This document shows positions 37,201 through 47,955 of a stretch of DNA of 64,000 nucleotides, piece by piece. The stretch lies in assembly GCA_023974075.1 (NCBI GenBank), contig CM043807.1, forward strand, positions 10,159,676 through 10,223,675, read 5' to 3'. Position 1 is the first letter of the stretch. Every line of letters begins with the position of its first letter. Position numbers and translations under genes: made by a program. The stretch is from Chaenocephalus aceratus (Eukaryota; Chordata; Actinopteri; Perciformes; Channichthyidae). The notes beneath the pieces are model-generated. The model was not told the origin of the DNA and searched no databases. It worked only from the letters and a program-made list of their open reading frames with translations.

Positions 37201-37718
37201 CCCACCATCTCATCATTATATTTGTTGCATGTGTTAATGCTTAGTTTTTGAGTAACCCCCACCACCAACCCTGAAGATGTGATTGTAGGCCCTGTGGCTA
37301 ATTTGCTACTACGCAATTCGATTAGCAGACCAATAGAGTGCCGTCGAATCAGCGTAGGAAAGAGGGGGTGTTTTCCACACTGTGTCTCAGGAATGTTTTG
37401 GCTAAAGTGAAAGCAATCATTCAAACTGAAATGCCATCATTTGAGGAGACAATGACTGGACAGATAGCAGCATCCGGGCCTGGTCTTTAGTCGTCTGGGT
37501 CTTGAACACAACAGGGTTTCTTTTCTACAGTTTGGGCCTCGGTCATTGCTGAATGTCCCCCCTCCTTTTTAAGTCTGTATACAAGTCTGATGTCCGGCAG
37601 CTTGCATCCCTCACTCCAACCAGAGCCTCTGAGAACATTGCCCTATTCTCCTTCATGCACTCAGGAGTAATAGCTGACTGAGGAGGGGAGAGGAAAACTG
37701 AAAAGAAAAGGAGTTCTA
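34286..37718. other. Intergenic sequence upstream of ccnd2, no feature recognised
   Basis: No exons with matching splice sites, repeats with clear ends or RNA genes were seen. It may hold ccnd2 regulatory sequence, but nothing specific supports that. Confidence 0.4.
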
Positions 37719-37721
37719 TAA

Positions 37722-38471
37722 TGGCGCGTTTCCACTGCAGGCCTCGCTCGGTTTGGTTAGGCCTTATTAGGCCCGGCTCACTTTAATGCTGCGCTTCCAT
37801 TACAGTTTAGAAACTGGGGTAGTTACTATAGTAACGCAGTGTAGGCAGAGCCGTGACGTCTTCTTCAATGAGAGCCCCAGAAAAACAACACAGCCGTTAG
37901 CTCTTAGCACTCAGAGCTCTTCATATCTGTTCAGAAACTCGACAACAGTTAAACAAGTACAAACCACAGACTGTCTGTGTCATGGCGAATACAGTCGCTG
38001 GTTTATTTATGTCTGTATAGCCCGTTGTTGTGAGTGTGGACGGTCGGAGCATATATAACGTTAGCTTAGCCAAGCTACATTTAGAAAACACGCATTTTAA
38101 AAGGGTTTTTCGCCTGCCGTCTGTCTGCAGACTTGTCAAAGCATTAATTCATGGTTTTTACTAACCGGTATCAGTATGTTGTTACTTCGGGATCATTTTT
38201 AAACGTGTATTACAATTAAATCAATCAAATATGTTCATCTTGTTGTAGTTGTAGCCCCCTTGCCAGCGATTCTCTCTCTAGTTTAGCATACTCAGCCCGA
38301 CTCAGCCTGGTTGTTCCTGGCCCTCGAACCACGATTTAGTCGGGCCAGAAAAAAGGTGAAAAAGTAGCCCCGGGCCAAAACTAGGCCAAGTGGAAACGCA
38401 ACCAACGCCCAGGCCCAACGCCCGGCTCGGCACGCTTAAAGCGAGCTACCCGCTGCAGTGGAAACGCGCCA
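37722..38471. mobile_element. PIF/Harbinger-like MITE, 750 bp
   Basis: The terminal inverted repeats are TGGCGCGTTTCCACTGCAG at the left and its perfect complement at the right. They are flanked by a TAA trinucleotide on both sides (37719-37721 and 38472-38474). A TAA or TTA target duplication is typical of Harbinger elements. No transposase ORF is present. Subterminal GGCCCGGCTC-like and CCGGGCC words recur at both ends. Confidence 0.75.
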
Positions 38472-38474
38472 TAA

Positions 38475-40326
38475 GGTGCCAGAACAAGACATTAAGGCTT
38501 GTGATGCTAAATGCTGCTGCAGTCATTATGTAGACCTGATTCTCCAGTCATAATTAGTAAGCAAACTTCAGTGAGTTGTAGAGGTGTTGGTAGGAAGATT
38601 GTGTTGTAATTGGATAGAGACGTTCCCGAAACTCTTTGATTCAACAGTGAACATTTGCAATTTTAGCAACAGGACTCATTTTCTACATGTGGGGGGTAGG
38701 GAGGGACACTAAGCACAAAGGGGAAGCCTACATTAAGCCATAACATAGGTTGGATTTTGATTGAGTGAGATCACATCCTCTCCATTTCACAATGAACAAA
38801 CCTCATGTCTAGAAGGAATCACAGATATTTGGATAAGATGAGTTTCGGGTCTGTCCTTCCCTCCCTCCATGCAGACAGAAAAAACAAGCATGCATGTAAG
38901 TAATGTCCATGGTCATGCTATCCAATCCAATCCAACTTTATTTATATAGCACTTTAAAACCTCCAGACCAAAGTGCTGTACAGAGAGATATATAACATAT
39001 AAAATCACACAGCTCAGCTCACAAAACATAAAATAAATACATTAAAAATAAAAGATACAAACACAAAACAAACCAGAATAAACGTAACAATTACAAAAGG
39101 AGAGCTTTGAGAGCTATGAGAGCTTGTCTGCAAAAGAGAGTGACGTTGTACGTCTAGATGTTTGCCTGCTATATAACTCTGCAGTGGGGGCCCCCTTGTT
39201 CTGTTCCAGTATTACACTCTGAAGTTCCCTCAGCTTTAGTACTCATTTGCCTCACATCACACAGATGTCTCAGGGCGGTGCAGAAGATGTGGGGGGTGGC
39301 TGGGCTGAGGCCAAGAGGCATCGGTGGCCTGTCACAAGTGAACAAGTGTGTGTGGTCAGAGATTAGGGAAGGAAGGACACAAACAAAAATTCCGGTGGAG
39401 GAGCTCCTGTGGCGGCTGTGGTTTTCTGAGTGCGAAGGATGCTGGACAACTGGAGCGAGCCGATTGGCTGGGCGAGGACAAAGTGGGTGTGTCCTGGCAG
39501 CGTCCTACTTCCTCTGTGTGATCATAAATGAGACGAGTGACAATTCATCAGGGACAGGATGTCCAATAGGAAGACCAATCCCAAGGGTAGATAGAGGGCC
39601 TTGCAGCTGGTCACTCAATGACCTTGGATCAAATAAAAGTTAGTCTTTCTGTCTCTTCCCTTCTCAAACCCTCTCTCACTGTGCCCATAGAAGAATGAGG
39701 CATTATCAGTAGCAGAGGTCTGAGAAGTTTCCAGTAAGTCATTTTGTTTGAGTTTATTTTTAAGCCAATGGGCCTCACTGTTCCACAAATAACATTGCTT
39801 TCTTCGTCCATTCACTTCCCTTTCGACTCCGCAACATTTCCACTCCTGCACACTTACATTTCCCTCCTGAGAGAGAGGAGGAAATGGGGGGCCTCGCAAT
39901 GTGAACGAAAGCTCTTTGAAAGCGGCTCTTGTGAGGCGATATGCTCCTTATAAACGTTGAGCAGGGAGGAATTCAGGGGCGGACTGCTGGGGCCTGGACT
40001 GTCTGGGAGCTGCCTGGTGTTTTCCTGTGTGTGATGCATGCTAACCCTGGGCCCCCTCGACTCCTGCAGCCGCATAAAGAGGCCTCTGTAAGGCTGAGTC
40101 AGCTCCAGCCTTAATTCACCTCATTGGTCTCATTGCTTGATTACATTCAGCAGGGGGACTCAGAAGGCCCCTACTTATCTCAGAATATCTCATGCATTGA
40201 AACAGAAGGATGGAAATCTATCGTTACCAGTATGAGAACTGGAGACTGCCACAACAATGGTTCTCGTGTAGTGCAGATAAACAATCAGGCTCTGAATTGT
40301 AGCCAATGCAAACACATCGATGTACA
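38475..40326. other. Intergenic sequence with one dispersed repeat
   Basis: Contains the repeat at 38920-39090. A 161-codon plus-strand frame at 39158-39643 has no recognisable domain and no splice support. Confidence 0.4.
38920..39090. repeat. Dispersed teleost repeat, CTTTATTTATATAGCAC type
   Basis: AACTTTATTTATATAGCACT followed by CCAAAGTGCTGTACA and an A-rich tail. This is the common fish repeat resembling a LINE or SINE 3' tail. No 5' part is present. Confidence 0.65.
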
Positions 40327-40334
40327 CTGATAAG

Positions 40335-41149
40335 TAGGGATGTCCCGATCACCTTTTTTTGCTCCCGATCCGATTCCGATCATTTGATTTTGACAATCTG
40401 CCGATACCGATTTTTCCCGATCCGATCTTTATGCAATGCATTAAGAAAAAAAAAAGGTAACAGATAACGGCTGATCAGCCAACGCGATAAATTCAGCTAT
40501 CTTGGCTGTTATTGTGTTGGCCTTTTCACTGTTCTGGGGCAGTTTCTCTTTCCTTTTAAAAGTCTCTGAAAGTGTCGGTTGTTTCAGTGCCGTTACCTGA
40601 GTGGCCGCTGTGTACTCGCCGTGTTGTTGTTGGTGTTTGTTTCTCAGGTAGCGTATTAGATTGGTCGTGTTGAACGTAGCTCTGTTCTTTCCACCACGCG
40701 GAACCTCTGCCTTGCAAACATTGCATCTGGCTGTTACACTGCCTTCGCTTTTAATTTTACAATACTTCCAAACTCCTGACATTTTCTCTGTCCCGACTCC
40801 CGAGTCACCAGCTGAACGTAGCCTCTCGTTAGCTAACTGCTACTATTAGACACTGCGCCCACTCTGTTGCCAGATTTGAGAGAAATAAGCAACCAGGTCT
40901 ATGAAAACAAGCCCAAAGAAAGCAACACATACATGATGTTGTGTAATTTTAAACCAAAACTAAGTCCTCAGGATGACTTTAAGACGTAAACATGGTCATT
41001 TTTGTTTTGTAACATTGAATAAAAAAAAAAAAATTATAAAAAATAAAAAAAATCCCGATCCCCGATTATTTTCTCCCGATCCCCGATCTTTTTAAAATCA
41101 CGTGATCGGCTCCGATCCCCGATCACGTGATCGGATCGGGACATCTCTA
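40335..41149 (-). mobile_element. Non-autonomous hAT-type transposon with BED zinc-finger ORF, copy 2
   Basis: Same element, same orientation and nearly the same sequence as the copy at 33459. Its own perfect 8-bp target duplication is CTGATAAG (40327-40334 and 41150-41157), proving an independent insertion. The minus-strand BED ORF (40782-40441) is 113 codons, longer at its end than in copy 1, and keeps Cys20, Cys23, His50 and His54. The remainder of the transposase is absent. Confidence 0.88.
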
Positions 41150-42967
41150 CTGATAAGCATTGTCAGTTTAATAGATTAAGTGGGAGGGGGAAATATTGTT
41201 TCTGTGAGGTAACTCTTGTTTTAATGACATTGTCTTTAAATTGAAACCATTTGAATATTCTTGGCAGACTATGGTATTGCAAAACAGACTACATGTATCT
41301 CATTAAGCATAGGAGACAAAGGAAAAGTGTCTGAAATAGAGGAAGCAACGCCTATTTAGAGTGAAATAGTCCTGAAACGACTACCTTACTTCAACCACAA
41401 AGCAATTTTTTGGTCCATCTCTGGCTTGCGGTGGGCTTAGGGATGCATACAAACCCACTCCTCATGTGATGGTAGAGCTTCCCTTGTATATTGCGTAATT
41501 CAGCATTCCTGAGGGCCTAAGTTTAAAAAAAATTAAGACAAAAACGGGGGCATACCAGCCGTATCAGCAGGAAATACCATGATAGAAGTTAGTATAGTGA
41601 TGGTGTGGTCAGGTGGTGGATGACAACATCGTTCTCCTCTATCCCCTGACATCCAGACTGCTTTGATGTTGTGGGTGGGGGGTCCAGTGGAGCAGAGGGG
41701 CCAGCCCGCCTGGTGGTGCCCAGACCATTAGCTTCCATCCACCAGGGCGTTCCTGTCTCTGGCCATGCCAAGGGATTTCACATACTGCGCAAATTCATCT
41801 TATCTCTCACTCAAGTGCAGGAATATGAGAAACAACCCAGTAATTGCTTCATCCTCTGATATTAAGATTACATTCATTCCATGCCTCTTGATACAAATTA
41901 AGACATTTGGGGAAATATTTGATTGAAGTGGAAGTGTGGAAACGTCAAATTATAGTTTTATGGCGGGTTATCTGACTACTTTTGACAGTTGCCAGCTAAC
42001 CTGACATGCCAGACGTTTTTTTGACAAAGAACCATCAGAGAAGCCAGCAATGGAAATTGTCTGTGAAACGCATGACCTTTTCCAAAATACTTGACGTGTT
42101 ATTAGACAGGGTTAGGGTTAGGGTTAACCATCTGTCAATCAAAGCAACACATAATTATCCATGTGAATCAACAGGTTGTTTTCCATATCTACATGCACAC
42201 ATGCAAATAAGTCCTCACAGGACAGACACAACATGTTACTTGAAGCCTGCCAAGATGGGTTTTAGTTTGATACCATACAAATCAAGCTGCTGTGCTAGGT
42301 AAATGGCCAGCAGTTGCCAAGAAAAAGTCACAGTATTTAAATCTCCATTTTTCATTTAATTCTCCAATTGCAGTTTAACAATTTGGTTTTGCACGGGTTA
42401 AAAAAATGTGATAAAACATGTAAAGTAATAAGAAGTTGCTGGTAGGCCACCTTCGGACCGAGTCAGCTTCCCACACTGTTTCCAGACGCTGGTTGCTGGT
42501 TTCAGCTGTATATTTACCGTGCAGACATTAGAGTGGTATCAATCTTCTAATATGCACAGAAAGAGAGGGAGTAAGCATTTTCCCCAAAATGTCAAACTTT
42601 TTCTGTAATAGTTTTTTTTATTTCTCATTCTGAAATAGCTTAGTCAGCATTTTCCCATGTATTTTACACTTTACTCAGGGTGGAGCCCTTTTAGCTCAGA
42701 AAGCTCAAAATCCAGTTGGACAGGCTGAGCTTTAGTTTAGACACCTACATAAAGCAAAAAGTACTTCCAGCCCAGACAATACCAGTTGAAATCCAAACCT
42801 TCAGATAAGTCTTGATTAAATAACAAGCTTGCAGAACCGGATAACATGGCTTTGTTAATGAGCTAAGATCCCCCAGACCTATGAGGAGTGGATCATACTG
42901 ATCATGATACGACATGCTACAAACACACACAATAATTCCACACTCCTGGAAACATGAAATATGTTCC

Positions 42968-43047
42968 AACTGTTATAAAGAGGCCCGATCGACTGCTAAA
43001 CAAGGCAGTCCTTGTTTAGCAGTTGATCGGGCCTCTTTATAACAGTT
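42968..43047. repeat. Near-perfect inverted repeat, 38-bp arms and 4-nt loop
   Basis: The left arm 42968-43005 and right arm 43010-43047 are complementary at every position except one. That exception would be a G-U wobble if transcribed in the plus orientation. The loop is CAGT. Complementarity stops sharply at both outer ends, and no target duplication is evident. Confidence 0.95.
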
Positions 43048-43604
43048 AACGCCCAGCAGAAAACCGTTGCCTCTTTGCTTAGAGTTAACAGATCGATTCT
43101 TCCCACCAAAAGTCCGGGAGGAACAGGACTTATTCTAGTATTTGTTCAAATGTCAGCCTGCCCACGCTGGGAAAAAAGGAGGTTCACAGTGCTGCTGCGG
43201 CCAGAAACTACGCTGATCTTAGGCCATAGCTTCCCAGGACCGAGGCCTCGTCCCTGGGGAGCTGAAGATAAAGTTCCGGTTATTTCTCCCTGCATCCTCA
43301 GCACTGTCCATCCCATTGATACGACTTACATGCACAAAAGGATATGCATGTAAGACATCACAGTACGCCATAGACGTAGGGTGCAAACAAACAAGGGTAT
43401 TCACCAATTGTAAACTTTTAAAGCCATGCTAAGAATGTAAATGGATGTATTACCATTCATTCCTTACATACCCAGAGACTGAATCCTCTACAGCTTAACA
43501 ATTGTTCGATGCATTTTAATTTGACAGAATAAAATATAATGACTTTGGCGATTCTCTAACTTCTCATTTTCTGAAAAAGGCCACTTAGGAGGTTGTGAAT
43601 GCTG

Positions 43605-43735
43605 AATCAGCATGCCAACACGCCAAACATTATGCCAGAAGATGTTAGCACTGTCATTGTTGTTAGCATGCTGATATTAGCATTCAGCTCAAAGCATCAG
43701 CATGTCAGCCTTTCAGAGATGCTAGCATGACTGCA
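43605..43735. repeat. Degenerate GCTAGCATGCTAA-type repeat
   Basis: Clustered words such as GTTAGCATGCTGA, ATCAGCATG and GCTAGCATGA, as often seen in fish non-coding DNA. Weaker clusters occur near 52440-52570 and 56740-56790. Confidence 0.5.
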
Positions 43736-44561
43736 GACTGGGCCTTGTTTTAAACAATACTCATTCTCATGGAAATCGAGGGGTGAGCCGGGTGCTTTCC
43801 TGACAACCTCGGATGTCTTTGTTTCCGAAACTTATGTAATCATTGATAACAGGAAGTAGTGAGGCATATGTTTTGGTTACAGCCATGGCCAGAGCTCAAG
43901 CCCTTGGTCAGGATTCCCAATGTCACTGAGGAAATGAAAGTCGAAGGAGGCTCTTTTTATGGTTAGCCCATGAAGACATAAATACTCACTGGGAGAAGCA
44001 AGTCGCACAATCCGACTGCAGAAAAACTGATGACTGGACAAAGAAGGTATTGCACAAGGTAAAAGTCTCGCAGAATCATCTTCAAGAGCTGCACAAAGCC
44101 AGTGAGACTTGCACTGCAGCATTGGATTCATCCTCGTGACCTGGTAAAAAAGCAAACATTCTTGAGGAATGTGTGAAATGTGCAGTGTGGGAGGAGAAGT
44201 TTGACACATGTGGCTGGTTGCAAGACATGAAAACTTGCTTTCAATCGGGGCTTTCAAGGTGCGGCTCCTCTCTCCTGCCTTTATAGTCCCGGCTGTCAAA
44301 ATTGATATGTGTTCTCAGATGTGAAGGGGGCTGTAAATGTTTGCATTCTGTGGGGTTTCCTTGTTAATACAAGTACTGTGACGGTGGATATAAATCCCAC
44401 AATATTTAGTTAACGCAGGGTTGCCAACTTGGGGTACCTGGCGGGAGTGAGATTTTGATATCATGGGTTTAATTACACATATGCGCACTAAATGGCTCTA
44501 CTAAATGACTGCTGTCGTGTCAGCAGCGGGACCTTAGGATATATATACAATATATACAAAT

Positions 44562-45281
44562 TAGAGCCGGGACTCGATTAAAAAAATTAATCTAATTAAT
44601 TAGAGGCTTTGTAATTAATTAATCGAAATTAATCGCATTTTTAATCAAATATACATATTTGACCTGAGAACAGTGAGAAGCAATTTTCACATGGATTTTA
44701 CTCCAAGTGGTCTACAGTCGAGTGCAATCCAGTGAGCCAGGGAGTTGGTTATTTTCTCAGACGTGGACTTACTTATCCTGGCCCTGAAACCAGTCATCTG
44801 GTTGAGTGTGGGTTGGGTCAGGGTGTGGTTCCTTGCACTCGGAGTCGGGCTAACGTCCACGCTAGCTGCTACATGCTTTTCATTTAGGTGATACTTTAGG
44901 CTTGATGTGCTGCGGTGTTATGCAAATTCTTTTTTGCATAATTTGCACACAACCGTGCTCTTATCGACGCTTCCATCCGTCCGTTTTTTAAAACAAAATT
45001 TCCCATCCACGGGGCCGACCAAAGCGGTCTCATCAGCTTGTTCGTTCATGTTTGACTATTGTTCACCGTGGTTTGTTGTTGTTTGAAGTCCCATGCTGAA
45101 GTCATAAACGTAAATTGGTGCTCCAGTATAATCGGTACGCCTGAAACTCATCCAGTGAGAAACGTTCCGCTGTGCAAAAATAAGTGCGATTAAAGTGCGA
45201 TTAAAATGCGTTAATTTTTTTAACGCGTTAATTTTTGTGTAATTAATTAATCTTAATTAACGCGTTAAAGTCCCGGCCCTA
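44562..45281 (-). mobile_element. Nested hAT-type element with broken BED zinc-finger ORF
   Basis: Termini are TAGAGCCGGGACTCG and, from the right, TAGGGCCGGGACTTT, flanked by the perfect 8-bp duplication ATACAAAT (44554-44561 and 45282-45289). A minus-strand frame from ATG 45049 encodes a BED-like start with a Cys-x2-Cys pair, then is closed by an in-frame TAA at 44920-44918 (codon 44) in the middle of the finger. A His-containing remainder is still readable beyond it. It is inactive as protein. Confidence 0.82.
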
Positions 45282-45378
45282 ATACAAATACACAATATTG
45301 GACACAGACTATAAAGGGCACACAGTTTCATTCACTAATGAAAGTCAAACACATGTTTGTTTCCACTGTTTTATTGTG

Positions 45379-45617
45379 TGCCTGTCGCGATAAGCAATTA
45401 ATTGACTTATCGTATGATAAATAAAAATGAACTCGATAAATTGCCATTTACATGAGGAGGTGACTAGCAGTTTGAAAGGATGTACTTGAATTATTATTAT
45501 ATATTATCATTATGTCAGTGGTCTAATATGCTCATACAACGGTGCCGACAATATTATCGTTTATCGCAATAATTTCCGGGACAATGTATCCAACAAAATT
45601 AATTATCGTGAGAGGTC
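45379..45617. mobile_element. Small MITE with CGATAA inverted ends
   Basis: The left end CCTGTCGCGATAAGCAATTA and the right end in reverse CCTCTCACGATAATTAATT are imperfect inverted repeats, with internal copies of TTATCG. This resembles a frequent fish MITE. No clear target duplication was found. It could instead be internal sequence of the outer element. Confidence 0.5.
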
Positions 45618-45864
45618 TATACATGAAACACACACACACAAACAAATCTACAGACTTACTCCAAACTGCCAAACATATTAATTAACTCACTCTCACTCTT
45701 ATATACTCTTTGACTCTATTTTGGCCTAGTAGAACAATAAACAGCAGACTTTTACTTTTTTTATCATTTCTACTGGTTCTTAGATCTGCGCATGCGCAAT
45801 ACGGGTCGGCAGTTGCGAGAGAGTATTTTTGTTGGGTAACCTATGGTAGGGCTCTGGGCTAACC

Positions 45865-47095
45865 CAGGGGTCTGCAACCTTTCTGACCAAAAGAGCCATT
45901 TTCCTCCAAAAAAATTTGTCTGGAGCCGCAAAACATATTTCATAGTTTTGTATTGTTATATCAGACAAAAACTACAGTTTTTTTGCATTTATTATGCTAT
46001 TTATTACATGATATAAAACTGTTAACCTCTAATAAGAAACAAAGAACTCTTATAAGGAGAATTAAAAATAATACACAGGCCTACTTTAAAATAAATTAAA
46101 CACAGCACTTGGGGAGTCCTCTGCACATTTGAAGGGAAAAAAATATTATTAAAATGGGCCCACTTTGAAATAAATAAAACATATAGCTGCACCCTAAAAA
46201 GAGTTAAAGGTAGGGTAGGCAAGAATGGAGAAACCAGCTCGAGTGCGCTAGAATTTGAAAATACACAACCGGAAAAAATATGCCTCTTCCTTCAGACTTT
46301 CTTACAGAGTCCCTCCTCCAACCATAGACTGTATATATAAAGCCTCCAACACACACGAACGCGCACATGACCAATGAGGGCACGAGATAAGTTTGTGCAC
46401 AGATGGAAGGCTGACAGGCAGGTAGGCCATCCAGGTTATTTTAGCCGGGCCGAGGCAGATGATTGGTCGTGCTTTTTACAGCGCTACGGCTTCCACAGAT
46501 TACTTTTTGTATGTATTTATTGTCAAAGCATTTCATATATTCATTGCTATCGGGACGTTAAGAGCATTCCATGGAATATAACAAAAAGTGTTTTCTGAAA
46601 TAAATTACATACCCCATTGAATTATGACTGAAGATCATCAGCTGGCTTCCTCTCCCTTGTTGTTCCTCGATACGTAAAGGCTGCACCACCGTTGACAACT
46701 TCTCTCTACATATCAAACATACCGGTAAACCAGCATCGTTTGCTGTGAAAGCAGATAACACTGTCCACGCAGAATTAAATCCTGTGTTCCTCCGGTACTT
46801 TTCTTTGATTTATCCATAGTTCGCTCATCGAGCCGGGGGTTATTCGCCTCCAAGAAAAGGCGCTCGCGCGGGACCGTAGCAGGATGTGACGCATATTTTA
46901 GTTGACCTAATTACATTTTGTTTTTTATTTATGTGTCACAGTATCACCTCAAAATACAAGATACGAAACATTTTCAACCATGCAACAAAATATAAATAGT
47001 CCTACAAATACTTTTATTTTATTTCCTTCTTATTTTTGTCTAAACTCAGGGAGCCAGAGCAGAGGGCTTAAAGGGCCGCGGGTTGCCGACCCCTG
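45865..47095. mobile_element. Nested hAT (Charlie-like) element, 1.2 kb
   Basis: Termini are CAGGGGTCTGCAACC and, from the right, CAGGGGTCGGCAACC, with an 8-bp duplication carrying one mismatch (GGCTAACC and GACTAACC). It lies inside the outer element and itself hosts another repeat at 46204-46621. No intact transposase is present. Confidence 0.8.
46204..46621. mobile_element. Third-level nested repeat, TTAAAGGTAGGGTAGGCAA type
   Basis: It starts TTAAAGGTAGGGTAGGC and ends TTACATACCCCATTGAA, which is an imperfect inverted end. Inside are GAGAAACCAGCTCGAGTG and related words of a widespread fish repeat. Target duplications are not clear. Confidence 0.5.
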
Positions 47096-47955
47096 GACTA
47101 ACCCATACAGTGGGGGAGCTCAAGTCAGTATTTGCAATGTAATTACATACACGCTCCCCTTGACAGTGAAACGCCACGCGTGAGGTTTAGATTATTTCCC
47201 TGTCTCAATTCAAATTGAACTGTATGAAATAAAAAGGCACATTTGTCTTGTAGTAAATAAAAAGGGCGACCTGGAGCCAATCCTGCAATTTCCCCACAGG
47301 TGAAAGAGTTGACATGCTGAAAACCCAACCCCTGCAGGGGGGTCTGGGGGGGATTCTCCCCCAGGAGATTTTTTAAAATACTAACATACACATTCTGGTT
47401 CTCTCTTGAGAAGAAAAATAAATAAATCTATTACTACACGACATATTTAAAAAAATGAATGCCATTTTAGTTTTTTGTTACTTTGTTCTGAAAGCTAAAC
47501 CTACTGCTCCTCACAGAGAGAAGAGGAAAGAGGCTGTGAATTACTTTACATTGTGGATAAGGGTGGATAGCCCCCATTGTTCTGTGTGTCAAAATGAAAG
47601 ACAGCCCACACACCTATCAATCATCAAACCGTGGGGTTTTATTTCATTACGTGTTGATTTCTATCAAAACGTAATGTTGGATCGATGTATATAGAGATGT
47701 ACTACAGCAAAAGTATTCTCCGTCAGGACTTCCTGCAACAACACCACGCCGTTATCTTGATTCTGATTGGCCAGAAGACATTATCAAAGATGTTCTATTG
47801 AGAAGACGATCACTACCTGACAAAAGTTTTCAAAACCGTTTCTAGTCTTCGGTATTCTTGTTTTTGGCGTGAGAATAGTTTGGGCAGCGTGAGATTGAGA
47901 GTGAAAGCGTGTGCCACACGCCAGATGCGTGAGAGTTGGCAACCCTGAGTTAACG

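Larger units (their letters stand above)
41158..44407. other. Intergenic sequence with a hairpin and short repeats
   Basis: Contains three TTAGGG-type units at about 42107-42126, the long hairpin at 42968-43047, and a degenerate GCTAGCATGCTAA-type repeat at about 43605-43735. No gene is recognised. Confidence 0.45.
44416..47947. mobile_element. Outer hAT-type element of a nested transposon complex
   Basis: The left end CAGGGTTGCCAACTT and the right end, read in reverse, CAGGGTTGCCAACTCTC are flanked by a perfect 8-bp duplication AGTTAACG (44408-44415 and 47948-47955). Its 3,532 bp include later insertions at 44562-45281 and 45865-47095, and probably 45379-45617. The original element was about 1.3-1.6 kb. 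No intact transposase frame was found. Confidence 0.82.

Noticed and set aside
39158..39643. 161-codon plus-strand frame
   Set aside because: The composition is not that of a known family, there are no splice sites or promoter, and it directly follows a dispersed repeat.
42107..42126. TTAGGG repeats
   Set aside because: Only about three units, so it is not evidence of a telomere or fusion site.
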